A stretch of 64,000 nucleotides of DNA from Antedon bifida (GCA_963402885.1 OY727093.1:17365036-17429035), one strand, 5' to 3'; positions 22,574 to 33,894 are shown, numbered from the stretch's first letter. Notes: a model not told the origin generated them from the sequence alone. Program-made: numbers and translations.

Positions 22574-24535
22574 TAGGTATCCCAATGAAAAAATTTTAAT
22601 TAATTTTTTTACTTTTTCTTTCAGTTAACCACAAAGAACTTAATGTAATGAGCATTTTGCAATTTAAATGATTGAAATCCGATTACCCGTTCTGAAGTTA
22701 TGGTTATTTAAAGTGGTAAAAAAATACTCAATTTTTTGCCTAAAAATTGTGTTTTTTGCAGTTAAAATTGGAAGCATTTTTAAAAGGTTATAACTTTTAC
22801 AATAATCAGTTAAAAGTTTTGATTTTTTTTAAACCTATAGATATCACAGAGTTGTACAACTCTATTTTTTTTGGAGTCTCAACGAAACCTATTTTTAAAA
22901 TTATTGGTCCGCAAAGTTGGTCCGAAAGCATTTTGCGCCCATTTTTGCTGGAATTCCCTAAAAAATGAAAAAACTGCAATTTTTCAATGATCTGTAACTT
23001 TTGAACTACTGTACTAATTCATTTAATTTTTTTTTGTACTTGTTAGAATGTAGTGTATATTTCATTAATAAATATTGATATGTGTAATATGAAAAAAAAA
23101 TGAAAAAGTATGTTAAAAACTGTGTGTACTGTTTCCTTTCTTTCACACTAATTTTAGGTAAGTATGATTATTATATTATTTTAATATACTTTATATTCAT
23201 AATTTCAATCATAAATACTAAATTATATATAACTTTTGAATACGTAAAACAAAATTTTAGGGCCGTATGATTATGACACCAAATCCAAGCCGGGCTAAGA
23301 TGCTCTCTTAATAGGCAAACACACAATGGGTCAAAATAAACTCATTTAAAATAATCAATGTTAATTAAAACAATTAATTGTTTACATGAATAGTATATAT
23401 AACATTATAAAAATGGTTTTCTTTTCGTATTTCTAACCGTAAGTACGTTATTAAATTGAAATACGGAGCTAAAGTTTAGGCCAAGTAACGGCAGTCGCTC
23501 CCGTAAAAGTATTTCGGTCGCAGTTAATGACTTTCGGCCGCCGTATACAGAGTCAAATGTAACGTTGGTAAATTAGCTTAATCAATTTCTTCGGTACATT
23601 TAAACCTAACGCATTTGCATTGTATACTTGCATAATAAATCTTCCGCACATTACACCAATTTTAAGTTGTTAAATTAATGCGTAAAACCAGATATTCTAC
23701 GACGGAAAAGGACATGTCAATCTCCGACATCGCTGCTGTCACACATCTCGCGTCGAGCTGGCCGAACTCGAGCGAGGAAAACTAAACAACGTGTTCAAAA
23801 TATGGAACGTACCATTCGCTGATAGGGTGCAATAATGTATTAAACGGAAAACGTCACAACAAACTAGCGCGTATTTCACAGTACAATATTTTACTCACTA
23901 CAATATTCACCGGATTATAATGGTTGAATCTTTAAAATTCTGAACGGGATTTACGCCTCATGCACCATTTTAAAATGTAGTTCGCACAATTACCATGCAC
24001 AATACGTTTGTAATCTATGTTTTATCGATTTCAATGTAGATTTAGCTATAATTTAATACCAAAATCCATAATATTTTTCCATAAACGGTGATTCAAAATT
24101 GGATTTTTGTCACAAAAATTGACTTTTCGTTACTAAAAATCTATTTATAAAAGACGATTTTCATATCAAATTAAAGCTCATTTAAAGCCTGATAACATAC
24201 AACAAAAATTAATCCGCTAGCTTCAATGGTAATCGTGCGATCGTGTTTTGAAAACTGATGGGGATTTTCCGATGAGGTTTTCAACGCGCGGAAATCGGCT
24301 CGACGGGATTTTAGAACCGTTTTAAAATCGCATTTTCTCTGCGACTACTTCATTAATTTTAATTGTAAACACACTTATACATAGATTAATACAAGTACTT
24401 TCAAACAATATAAATTTTGTAAGTATTAATTAAAAGTGAATACGATTTATTTACCATCAAAGTCATACTACTTATTCAAATTTTGTTAATATTTCAAAAG
24501 TGATACCCCTCTGTGCGCTTTCATTGGGATACCTA
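22574..24535 (-). mobile_element. 7-bp-TSD TIR element, copy 2 (complete, uninterrupted)
   Basis: A 1962-bp element with 17-bp inverted ends TAGGTATCCCAATGAAA, flanked by ATATCAT on both sides. It is in opposite orientation to copy 1 at 13065-18249 and lacks the 3.2-kb Helentron-like insertion, so it gives the native structure of the family. The interior is non-coding and moderately GC-rich in its right half (23480-23900, many CG dinucleotides). The two copies together make a near-identical inverted repeat with arms of about 2 kb. Confidence 0.92.
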
Positions 24536-24542
24536 ATATCAT
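24536..24542. repeat. 7-bp target-site duplication ATATCAT (right)
   Basis: Immediately follows GGGATACCTA; direct repeat of 22567-22573. Confidence 0.9.
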
Positions 24543-25140
24543 ATTTTCCCCACCAAATTTGTGGATAAAATACGGTATTTTCAAATTTATACCGTATTTT
24601 CTGTAACCATTTCTGCTGCCAATAAAAAATACTGTATTTTTTTTGACCTGCGACATGAGGTCAACATCGTCGTGTTTATATTTTCTGTCGCTGTCAGCTG
24701 TTTTACACACATGTATAGATATATTCGGCGAAAATGTGGAGCGAAGACATCACAGTATTTACTATCTGTGTGGGGAGGGAGGGGGAGGGGAAGCTAAAAT
24801 ATCTGGCCAACTAAAATGTAATAAAAGGAACAACCACATTTATAAAGACATTTTTTAAAAAATAAAGCAGGAGTACGGAATAGACTAGTCTCCAAAGCAA
24901 GTAAACTCAAAGCTGAAGAGCCTGCGAAAGCAGTGCGACAGCATTGCAAAAAACAATAACTCAGGCAGGGAACGAATTACTTGTCCCCATCTCTATCACT
25001 AGGGCTAGGCTGTTGAAAGTATTGTATTTATTGCAACTTTTTAATTATCGACCAAATAAAAAGTTTGAATTTTAACACGACCACTCAAGAAATATTGTTA
25101 GCAGAAACGGGGGTACTTAAAAATACGGTATAAAAAATCG

Positions 25141-25539
25141 CAGTGGCTGCATCTACGCCTAGATCCAAGCTAGATTCTATATCTACGCCTATTGACCCGA
25201 TCGGGCCAAGGCCCTCTTTCTCGGGTCTCCGGCCCTTGTAACCTAAAAAAAAACATCCCTCTAGGAAAATGATGAGAAAAGATGATGGTCAATAAAGAAG
25301 ATGGTGAGTATACAAGAATTAAAAAAAAAAAAATACACCAAAAACGAGTTTCGAATCCTAGCCTATCGCTACAGCATTACATTGCGAGACCCAAGTACTA
25401 CCCATTCAGCCATCCAGCTGGCTTACAATCCACCGATATCATAACATATTAGTATTTTATCAAAAACTATAGGGGCCGCGATATCGGCGTAAATATAGAA
25501 TCAGGATTGAATTTACGACTAGGCGTAGAGGCAGCCAGT
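25141..25539. mobile_element. small TIR element (CAGTGGCTGC...GCAGCCAGT) inside MITE copy B
   Basis: The left end CAGTGGCTGCATCTACGCCT is mirrored by AGGCGTAGAGGCAGCCAGT at the right. The flanks TCG (25138-25140 and 25540-25542) look like a 3-bp TSD. MITE copy A has no such insert, which fixes the boundaries. It contains a tRNA-like segment on the minus strand (25345-25430) and an A-rich run. Confidence 0.75.
25345..25430 (-). repeat. tRNA-like segment (SINE-head-like) with A and B boxes
   Basis: Minus strand: TGGCTGAATGG (25402-25412) resembles an RNA polymerase III A box and GGATTCGAAAC (25348-25358) a B box, at tRNA-like spacing, followed downstream by a T-rich tract. The stems do not form a complete cloverleaf by eye, so a functional tRNA is unlikely. 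It is better read as a tRNA-derived repeat. Confidence 0.5.
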
Positions 25540-25610
25540 TCGATAAAAAATACTGTATTTTATAGTTTATACCGTATTTTGAGCAGTTGCAGCAAAAACA
25601 GGCCCTAGGC

Positions 25611-25621
25611 CTAGGTAAACT
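25611..25621. repeat. 11-bp target-site duplication CTAGGTAAACT (left)
   Basis: Exact direct repeat of 28230-28240 flanking the foldback element. Confidence 0.85.
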
Positions 25622-28229
25622 GGGTGTGTCGAAGGCGAAGACCTCGAAAGCGAAGATCGAAGACCGAAGACCTCGAAAGCGAAGACCCTACGAAAAGGTA
25701 GTGTACACAAAATCCGACCAAAATCACACAAAATCGATGATAACACCTTGAATTTACAGATTCTAAAAAAATATTTCGATTTTAATCGTTATGTTATCAA
25801 AAAACATGACTTTATATATGAACAAGCTCACTTGTTTTCGCCAATATGGAGTTAATATGTGATATGGATTTACGAACAAACACATCACGCTATTTGCAAG
25901 GCGACGGACGCACAAGAAGGACATCGCCAGAGCATTGAATTGAATGCAATAGTAAGTCACTTGTTCCGATAACTTTGTAGCACACGTCGCCTACAATTTA
26001 AAACCATAGCCAATTGTATAAAAGTATAGAAAAGTAAAGGATGGCGATAGGCTTATTTAGGCTTATTTTAGAGCCTATAAGCCTATAAAAAGTGCCCATA
26101 TCATAGATTTTACACTTGTTTTTAAAAATGTTATACGCATGAATACAACTTGGAGATCCATTTTTTTTTTGCATTTAAATATTAATATGTTGATGTATGT
26201 TTATTATCTATAATATTTGCCTATTGTCTATTTTCCTTTAGTTATTCTGTATAGTATTTAAAACTTTTACATTTTCCCCATTGTAGTCAGTATTACTGAT
26301 TTAATTATTCGCCAGTTTAAAAATGTTTTTTCTAATGTATTCATAATGGACAAATAATATTATCAGTATCGGTTAGTGTGGTTGGTGAAGCGACAGTACT
26401 GTGTAAAGAAAAAAAATGTAAAAAGTAAAATAAATATTTCATTAACCAACGTATGAACTACTAAACGAAAACATCCTGCCGCAACGTATCGTATTGACGC
26501 GCGCAAAATACTCTTCTATCTATTTTGCATCCCCTCTTACGATCGAGAATCATGATGAACGTAAAGCAGAAACGGTGTTGAACACGTCGGTTTCCACTTG
26601 TGATGACGTCGATCTGGAAACTAATTCCAGCTCTTAAAATATTTCCCGGGCAAAATTTGACAGAATATATTCAAATTATAATTTGACAAAAAGCTAAAAA
26701 GAACGAACGATAGGCATCCGCGTTCTGCAAATTTTGGTTATAAATCGATCGACATATCATCAGTTTCACAGCTTCCATAATTCCGAATAACATTTAATTA
26801 TGCCATTATGTCAACGTTCACAAAGACAAAAGCCATTCAAATCAAAGATTGAAATACAAAATATTCGCTCCAAAATAAAGTTGCCGATTTTGTTACGGTT
26901 GCAATGTGATTAGTGACGATAGTGTTTTCACGTTGAATATATTTTTCAAGATTAAAACGGGTGTTTATTCAAATCGGTATTACGTTTACAGACACTGTCA
27001 AAAGACATGTTTAATGAAGTCCCAGTTCCGCCAACCACAATTGTCCTCATCATCGAATAAGAATAAGTTTTCAAGCATTGCCCGTGGTGAATACAAAAAG
27101 AGATACTCTCTATAAATCTTTATTAAGTGATGGTGAATGTTTATCGGGCTTAACTACTCTAACCCCAAACCTTCTATCTCACAGGCTTGTGGATGAGACG
27201 ACTATTCAACAGTCTCCCGATTGTTGACGTCCCGCTTCTAAATGTTTGCATCCCTGCCATGAGTCTCCATTAACAAAAGAAAATATAAATTTTAAAAAAT
27301 TGAAGAAACAGGTTACCGGTTGTGTATAATGACCATTTAAATATAGAATTGACACTACACAAACAAACAGAATCATACTATTATAACGGGTTAACGATCA
27401 AGCACAATTTTCAGAGTGTGATGTCTATCTATATTTTTTACTTTGACAATACAAAGATATAAAATAAAGTTCCGTTAGTTCACGGTAAGCTCTTGGGACG
27501 AACTGTCATTGGCCCGGGAAATATTTTAAGAGCTGAAATTGGTTTTCAGATCGAAGCAAAGTGCGCCGTAAGGAAATAACCTTGCGTGTCATCACAAGTG
27601 GGAACCGATGTGTTCAACACCGTTTCTGCTTTATTACGTTCATCATACGATCGTAAGAGGGGATGCAAAATAGATAGAAGGTGGATAGATAGATTTTCTG
27701 TTGCGCGCGTGAACGATACGTTGCGGCAGATTTTTTTTTTTTTAGTGGTGAAATATTTATTTTCCTTTTTACATTTTTCTTTACATAGTACTGTACTGTC
27801 GCTTCTCCAACCACACTAAATATTCTGATACTGATATATTATTTGTCTATTATGAATACATTAGAAAACATTTTGAAACTGGCGATTAAGTAAAATAGCA
27901 ATAGTATACAATGGGGAAAATGTATAAGTTTAAATACAATACAGGAAAATGAATATCTTATTGTATTTATTCATACATTTAGATAATAAACAATAGAAAT
28001 AGGCAAATATTATAGATAAAAAACACATAGCAACATATTTAAATGCAAAAAAGATCTCTGTAAGTTGTATTCACACGTAACATTTTTAAAAGCAAGTGTA
28101 AAATCAAAATACGGAGGTGTTATCACGATTTTGGTCGGATTTTGTGCACGCTACCATTTCGTAGGTCTTCGCTTTCGAGGTCTGCGGTCTTCGATCTTTG
28201 CTTTCGAGGTCTTCGCTTTCGACACACCC
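25622..28229. mobile_element. foldback, Mutator-like (MULE-type) nonautonomous element
   Basis: Starts GGGTGTGTCGAAGGCGAAG and ends with the inverted counterpart, flanked by an 11-bp TSD. The inverted arms extend for roughly 0.7-1 kb: for example GGATGCAAAATAGATAGA near 27660 pairs with the region near 26525, and GCCCGGGAAATATTTTAAGA near 27512 with 26630-26650. The terminal ~60 bp contain tandem GAAGACC/TCGAAAGCGAAGA words. The left arm carries about 330 bp (25760-26100) absent from the right arm. The unpaired centre (about 26660-27505) has no convincing gene. Long TIRs plus a 9-11 bp TSD point to the Mutator superfamily; this is an inference. Confidence 0.8.
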
Positions 28230-28240
28230 CTAGGTAAACT
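28230..28240. repeat. 11-bp target-site duplication CTAGGTAAACT (right)
   Basis: Partner of 25611-25621. Confidence 0.85.
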
Positions 28241-28879
28241 ATATGTAGCTATAAATTAAAATTGAGATGAAAGACACCCAGTCAAATTTAGTACATGCTT
28301 AATACATGCTTTCATACACGCATACGTGAACCCTGAATAACCTTGGGAGAAACTATTGTCATTGCATAGTTGGGGCGCTATTATTTATTGGTCAGTTAAA
28401 TTAAATTCCAGGGCAACACACATGCGCAGTACAAACTCAGGACATCTCAGAAGAACTGAACAGGCCTCTCATCGGTGTGTTTTTCTCCAGAGATTTCCTG
28501 GTTGTTACATTTTGCAGATATGAAAAGGGTAGTACGAGTCTTTACTGGCCTAGGCCTATATAGAGGAGGAGGAATGACAGCAGGTTGTATTTGTATTACA
28601 ACACTGTGATGTGTGATGTGTACCACCACCATCATCATCAGATCATGAACAGCAGAAAATGTCGCTTTAGATTTATAAGAAATTAAGTAGTATAGCCTAG
28701 TAAGTTAAACTAAGGACATTTTTATTCTCGTTATATATTTCTTAGTTAAGAAAACTTACACATTTTAGTTACCTGCTAAAACTTTTTAAAAGTTTATTTT
28801 CACTTTCTTTTCCTCACCAACTTCAGCATGCATCAGATCGCGCTGAAAGGTAATAAACTAAAGAGGGCGGTAGACATGG
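28241..28879. other. unassigned intergenic sequence
   Basis: No supported gene. Contains small simple-sequence patches (GATGTGATGTGTGATGTGT and CATCATCATCA near 28606-28640). Confidence 0.4.
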
Positions 28880-28893
28880 GTTGTACACAGAGC

Positions 28894-29714
28894 CAGAGCC
28901 ATATATATAAAGAGTTACGACATTGAAAATTAGAAGCCATTTTTGTGTCAAAGAATTCGCACGCTGACGGCGCGCGCGTCTATTTTGTATAGCGTTTTCC
29001 TGTAGTTCATGCGTTATTTTTAGATTTTTTTGTCTATGAAATAACGCTTATATTCCGTTTTTATTTTAGTAATTAATTTTATTAATGGTATTAATTTGGT
29101 AACATATATATATTGTGTCTATAATAACAAAAGAATAAATGCTAGGGCCTACATGCAAGTCAGGATACATCAAAGCATGAACCAATACAAAAAACACATA
29201 AATTCACCCCTCTTTTTATACAGTATTATGGCTCTTTGTGTGTTTTTGACACAAACTTTCAGAGACTCGTTCATCATTTTATTTGTAATAATTTGCCTTT
29301 ATTATTTTAATATTGTTCATACCCTATTCAATATATTAACAAATATATCCACGACACTTTATTATTTTATTTAATAGTCATCAAAGCATGCATTATGGAT
29401 TGAAAATATTACATAACTGTTATTAATAGGACGTAGTTATGGGATGTTTCGTTCCAAAATCAATCAATCGAACTTTATAATGTACTAGCGCACGCGCGCG
29501 CAATATTCTTTGTCGCAAGTACTTCTGTACGCTGTGCACATCGATATTTCACCGTAACATGTGCAATTACATTTTTTTAAATATAAGAAAAAGTTTAAAG
29601 TATTTTCTTGCTCCTATACTTTACATGCATTAACGGAGACAAGTTTGACACAAATTGATCTGCATATCACGTGACTATAATCCAATGTCGTAACTCTTTA
29701 TATATATGGCTCTG
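28894..29714. mobile_element. hAT-like MITE F1 (CAGAGCCATATA ends)
   Basis: Inverted ends CAGAGCCATATATA / TATATATGGCTCTG, continuing as AAAGAGTTACGAC / GTCGTAACTCTTT. The flanks are exact 8-bp duplications CACAGAGC (28886-28893 and 29715-29722). The 8-bp TSD and CAG...CTG termini are hAT hallmarks. It inserted into the left tip of the related element F2. No protein is encoded. Confidence 0.8.
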
Positions 29715-29716
29715 CA

Positions 29717-30940
29717 CAGAGCCATATACCCCTTTTACACCGCCGAGCTTATAACAAACCCGGGTCGTGTCCGGATAAATTTTCCTTTCACACCGGATTC
29801 ATTAACCCGGGAATGACACGGGTTGCATGCATTTACACTGCAAAATACCAACCCGTGTAAATGTTCTAGATCATTCGAAATATCGCCCTCTCACGCACGA
29901 AGAGAGACCCTAGTAACGGTCTGCTCATTATACCTCCTACAATTATGTTTTATGGCAATACACACAAAAATTGAGTCTACTCGTGAAGAATAATATCTTG
30001 AAATAAAAATGAATAATAAATAACCATAAGTTTTATTGAATAAATGAGCGAATAAACAAAATCAATCTTATCTTAATTCTATGTAAATTAAATACTATAG
30101 TGAGCGAGGATAGTAAACAAACGGGTAAAGATACGCTGAGCGTTTTACACCGCAGACACGGGTTCATCCCGGGTGCGTCCCGGGTTGACTTGACGCTGAA
30201 TACATTCCGCATCACTTACCCGGGTATTTCAGCGACCCGGGTAACTTTTTACGTCGTTTACACCGGCCTACATTTCCGCATTTTTGCGTCCCGGGTACGA
30301 CTCGGGTTATACAATTCCGGATCAACTCCGCATTTTTACTGGCGGTGTAAAAGGGGTAATATATTGAGAGAGTTACGACTTCGAATGGATTAGAAGCCAT
30401 GTTTGTGTCCAACTATTCCTATGTAGCGTATGGAGTTGAGTCTTTTGTTTTGAAAATGTATAACGTTCAAAAGGCTTTAATTATCGAATTTAATATCAAA
30501 ACAATCAATTTGATTAAAGGTTTTTGTTAAAATAATAAAAAAATTATAAAGTTACTGCGAACATGATTTAAAACAACAAAAATAGCAATTTCGGAACGGC
30601 TCTGGTTGTGCGCTCCATGCACGCTCTACGCGTGCGCGTTTAGTTTGTACAGCGATTCTCTATAGTAATGCATTGTTTTTACATTTTGTTGTTTAAAATC
30701 ATGTTCGCAGTAACTTTATGATTTCGTTATTATCTTACCAAAAACCTTTAAACAAATTGATTGTTTTGATATTAAATTCGATTTTTAAAGCCTTGTGAAT
30801 GTTATACAATTTTTAAGCAAATGACTCGACTCCATACGCTACATAGGCATAGTTGGACACAAACATGGCCGGCGTGCACACCACGTGACTTTCTAAAATC
30901 TGTGAACGCAATGCCGTAACTCTCTCTATATATGGCTCTG
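29717..30940. mobile_element. hAT-like MITE F2, split by another MITE
   Basis: The left tip CAGAGCCATA (29717-29726) and the right tip TATATGGCTCTG (ending at 30940) belong to one element. Its 8-bp duplication GTTGTACA is seen at 28880-28887 (pushed away by the F1 insertion) and 30941-30948. The element at 29727-30358 sits inside it. The remaining ~590 bp form two mutually inverted arms (30359-30580 and 30700-30940). Confidence 0.75.
29727..30358. mobile_element. MITE with TACCCCTTTTACACCGCC ends
   Basis: Perfect 18-bp inverted termini TACCCCTTTTACACCGCC / GGCGGTGTAAAAGGGGTA, flanked by ATA trinucleotides (29724-29726 and 30359-30361). Removing it and one ATA rebuilds the F2 left arm as seen in F1 and F3. 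The interior is rich in CCCGGGT/ACCCGGG words in both orientations. Non-coding. A 3-bp TSD suggests a Harbinger-like element. Confidence 0.85.
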
Positions 30941-31317
30941 GTTGTACACAGAGAGCCATATATAGAGAGAGTTACGTCATTGCGTTCACGGATTTTAGAA
31001 AGTCACGTGGTGTGCACGCCGGCCATGTTTGTGTCCAACTATGCCTATGTAGCGTATGGAGTCGAGTCATTTGCTTTAAAAATGTATAACATTTACAAGG
31101 CTTAAAATATTGAATTTAATATCAAAACAATCAATTTGTTTAAAGGTTTTTGTTAAGATAATAACGAAATCATAATGTAACTGCGAACATGATTTTAAAC
31201 AAGAAAATGTAAAAACAATGCATTACTATAGAGAATCGCTGTACAAACTAAACGCGCACGCGTAGAGCGTGCATGGAGCGCACAACCAGAGCCGTTCCGA
31301 AATTGCTATTTTTGTTG
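30575..31317. repeat. near-perfect palindrome, arms about 360 bp (F2 right arm plus F3)
   Basis: From TTTCGGAACGGCTCTGGTTG (30589) the sequence is repeated in inverse order up to the mirrored CAACCAGAGCCGTTCCGAAA near 31281-31300. The centre is the short GGTTGTACACAG around 30940. The right arm (F3, 30949 on) starts CAGAGAGCCATATA and looks like half of a further hAT MITE copy. A partial direct repeat (31199-31251 and 31318-31371) follows. Confidence 0.8.
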
Positions 31318-31380
31318 GACAACAAAATGTAAAAACAATGCATTACTATAGAGAATCGCTGTACAAACTACACACACAGA

Positions 31381-31894
31381 GTACGCATTTCAACACCACG
31401 AAGGTCGCAAACACAATGGATTGACGCGATTATGTGTACAGTACAGTATTACTTTACAGTATTACTTTATTTTATAATTCGTGAAAGTTTTATGGCGCGA
31501 AAATGGCCGATGTAACCGATTTCCGAAAAGTTTCATGTCGCGAAAGTTTCTGGTTTTACAGTAGTGACTGAATATACACAGCTGACGATCCATAGGATAT
31601 AGGAACATGGATACAGAAATTTTCTTTTCCTTTGTTTTCTGTACGGTACAGTATGTTATTTCTTTTTATAGCGCTACTCACGTTTTCTTTTATTTTCTTC
31701 CTTCCTTTTACCATTCATCTTCTGATTCCACGTGCGGAGTACGTCCCATGTTTTAACATATTTTTGCAATTATCCTTCTACTTTAGTATTGGACGGCCAA
31801 CCTTCCTTGTACCATCAGAAGTGCCTTGCCTACGAAAAACATGTTCATCCATCGTAACATACTGCGGATTAGACGGTTCTTTATATCTTCAGTA
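31381..31894. other. unassigned intergenic sequence
   Basis: No supported gene. The plus-strand frame at 31632-31898 is hydrophobic and low-complexity and overlaps no recognised family. Confidence 0.35.
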
Positions 31895-32620
31895 TTAGCT
31901 AGTTCCAAGACTCGTGGTGTTATTGGTGACATTTGATAGCCGGTGTGTCAGAGCTATCACGATTGCACAGATCTTAGAATCAGAATTACCGTCCAGGTCT
32001 CGCTGCCATACAACAACAAAGGAATAACACATTGGTTCAGAATTCATCTTTGTGGTTACTGAAAGGCATCTGCGGCCAAAGACCTTCTTTCTTATACATC
32101 CTACAGCACATGATGCAGCTTGTATACGTGAGATGATCTCTGCATACATCTTTCCATTGCTGGTGAAATAGCTGCTAAGATATTTCAACTCTTCATCTTC
32201 TCTCCATTTATGCAAAAATCAGCTTCAGTGCCAATACTCATGGTTTCAGTCTTCCCGATGTTTATACAAAGTCCATTTTCGGTGAAACAGAATTGTGAGA
32301 AACTGGAGGTTATCGATACATTCCGAGAAAATTGCTATATCGTCGGCATACTGTGCTTCTCTGATAAACATGGCGAAGATCTTGGTCTTCTAAAGTCGAA
32401 ATGGTCTCAATCCTATCTGAAGCAGACTTTAATGCTCAATGTTGCATGCTGAAGGCCAGAAAAAGTAGCATTGCAACACTGTACACAGATGCCAAAAAGA
32501 GTTGGAGCAAGCTTACATCCTTGTTTTACACCATTGTTGTAGTTGATTGGCTGTGACAGCTCACCATCAATAATCAATCTGACTTGCGAATCTGAATACA
32601 GCAGCTTCCTTCTTTTTTTT
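31895..32620 (-). mobile_element. dead non-LTR retrotransposon (LINE) reverse-transcriptase fragment
   Basis: Minus-strand frames read, in order, GVKQGCKLAPTLFG (32520-32560 region; the RT palm motif usually written NGVKQGC.LAPTLF), EAQYADDIAIFSE (about 32350; the catalytic YADD box) and LKYLSSYFTSNGKMYAEI followed by RIQAA (about 32100-32185; the thumb/post-RT region). They are separated by frameshifts, so this is a decayed copy. It lies just downstream of the ALDH2 gene on the same strand. Confidence 0.85.
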
Positions 32621-33861
32621 TGCAATATTCATAATAAACAATTTTAATACCCCTTTTTTACGATAAGATAAGATAATAAGATTTATAAAGCGCACATATC
32701 CACAAAGTGTTCAAGGCGCTTAAATTTACCACAATGTAATGTTTGTGGTGTATGTACTGTAATAGTTTTTATATTTCTATTAGATTATATGTAATTTTTG
32801 TAATGTAATGTTGTTTATGCTGTATATAATAATTATAGGTTTTATATGTCAAATTTGTATATTCATATTGATTTATACGTTTATCTACCCGCAATTCAAT
32901 TTTATATTGCCAAGAGAGCATGAAATCTATTTCAATATCCTAGATCAGGAATTGGATCCAATTTTTTCTTTAAAAAAAAAAGTTATAATAAAGACAATTC
33001 AAACTAGGCTGTGGTTCAATCCACTTTTAATTTCAAAAGTATATTTTATCAATGATGAATCAATTAAAAAATACATCTACATAATACATAATTCCCTCTA
33101 ATTTTGATGTACCATGATCTATTTCATTTAATTATAGGACAAATTCTTTTCAAATATACTGGATATTTGATATGCAGCATTTTAATCCTAAATATAACTT
33201 CTCTATGTACGCTCATTTCCTTCATTTTTTTCATTATTATCCATTATTTTGTCACCAATATTTTATAGATTTTTAAAGTATTTTCTGGACTGCAATAAAA
33301 TCTGGTTAATAGTATTATAAATGCATCAGAAAACATAAAATGCTATGTAAAGTAATAATGTATGTTTAAATAATATCAATAATAGTAATACCAATAATAT
33401 TTGTAAAATGTTCGTGTAATTTCTATGCATACACCTAAAAGTACAACGTTTCCTCTTTTTATTATGTATTTCGTTATTGTATTGCTTTTTCAAAAAGTGA
33501 TTGTCAACATTTTAATCATCTTAAAGATGTATCTTCCCCAAAAACATGAAAAATAAAAATTAATAAAATCAGACTTTTAATAGGCTATTTTGTAGTTTTA
33601 ACAAAGTTAATAAAACAATTGGTTAAATTCAACCAAAAACCCACCTATTTTTCGCTTTAAATTACGTTTTTTTTTTCAATCCAATTTTTGGTCAAACTGA
33701 ATAACTACTACTAAAATGGCATATTCCAAAAAAAAATTCAGGGGCACTGTCAATATTTCTTTCAACAAAAAGAAATAAAAATGGTGTTTTATTCTATTGA
33801 AATACAATGTGAATCAAGTTGTGGGCATCCATTTTGTCTGCTTTATTACATGCCTCATCCT
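32621..33861. other. unassigned sequence downstream of ALDH2, includes its 3' UTR
   Basis: AT-rich. Near 32677-32720 there is a degenerate TTTATAAAGCGCACATATCC...AGGCGCTTAAA motif, similar to one at 46873-46911, probably a dispersed repeat. The gene's 3' UTR and poly(A) site should lie at the high end; minus-strand AATAAA words occur at 33842-33847 and 33788-33793. Confidence 0.4.
33788..33793 (-). promoter_or_regulatory. candidate ALDH2 poly(A) signal AATAAA
   Basis: Reads AATAAA on the minus strand about 70 bases after the ALDH2 stop codon. Another AATAAA at 33842-33847 is only about 15 bases after the stop. Which is used cannot be told from sequence. Confidence 0.3.
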
Positions 33862-33894
33862 TTACGAGTTCTTTTGTGGAATTTTAATCATAAC
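33862..33894 (-). CDS. ALDH2: ALDH2 exon 14 (residues 510-519 and stop)
   Basis: [10 protein letters not shown] followed by TAA, matching the family C terminus (V..K.PQKNS). TTTTCAG acceptor. An extra intron here compared with typical 13-exon vertebrate ALDH2 is possible but not verified. Confidence 0.93.
   Translation of the reverse strand, partial: VMIKIPQKNS

Larger units (their letters stand above)
21873..25604. mobile_element. PIF/Harbinger-like MITE, copy B, broken by two insertions
   Basis: Reverse-orientation homologue of 5328-5830. The segments around 22525-22566, 24543-24740, 25028-25137 and 25543-25604 match copy A. They include the TTTCCCCACCAAATTTGTGG block, the TACGGTATTTT words and the right end GTTGCAGCAAAAACAGGCC followed by CTA. 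It is interrupted by 22574-24535 and 25141-25539. The left end near 21873 is diverged (GGCC...GTTTCTGCTGCC). Confidence 0.8.

Noticed and set aside
26906..27115. Possible captured gene (Pack-MULE) in the foldback centre
   Set aside because: The translation shows no recognisable domain and the frame is short.
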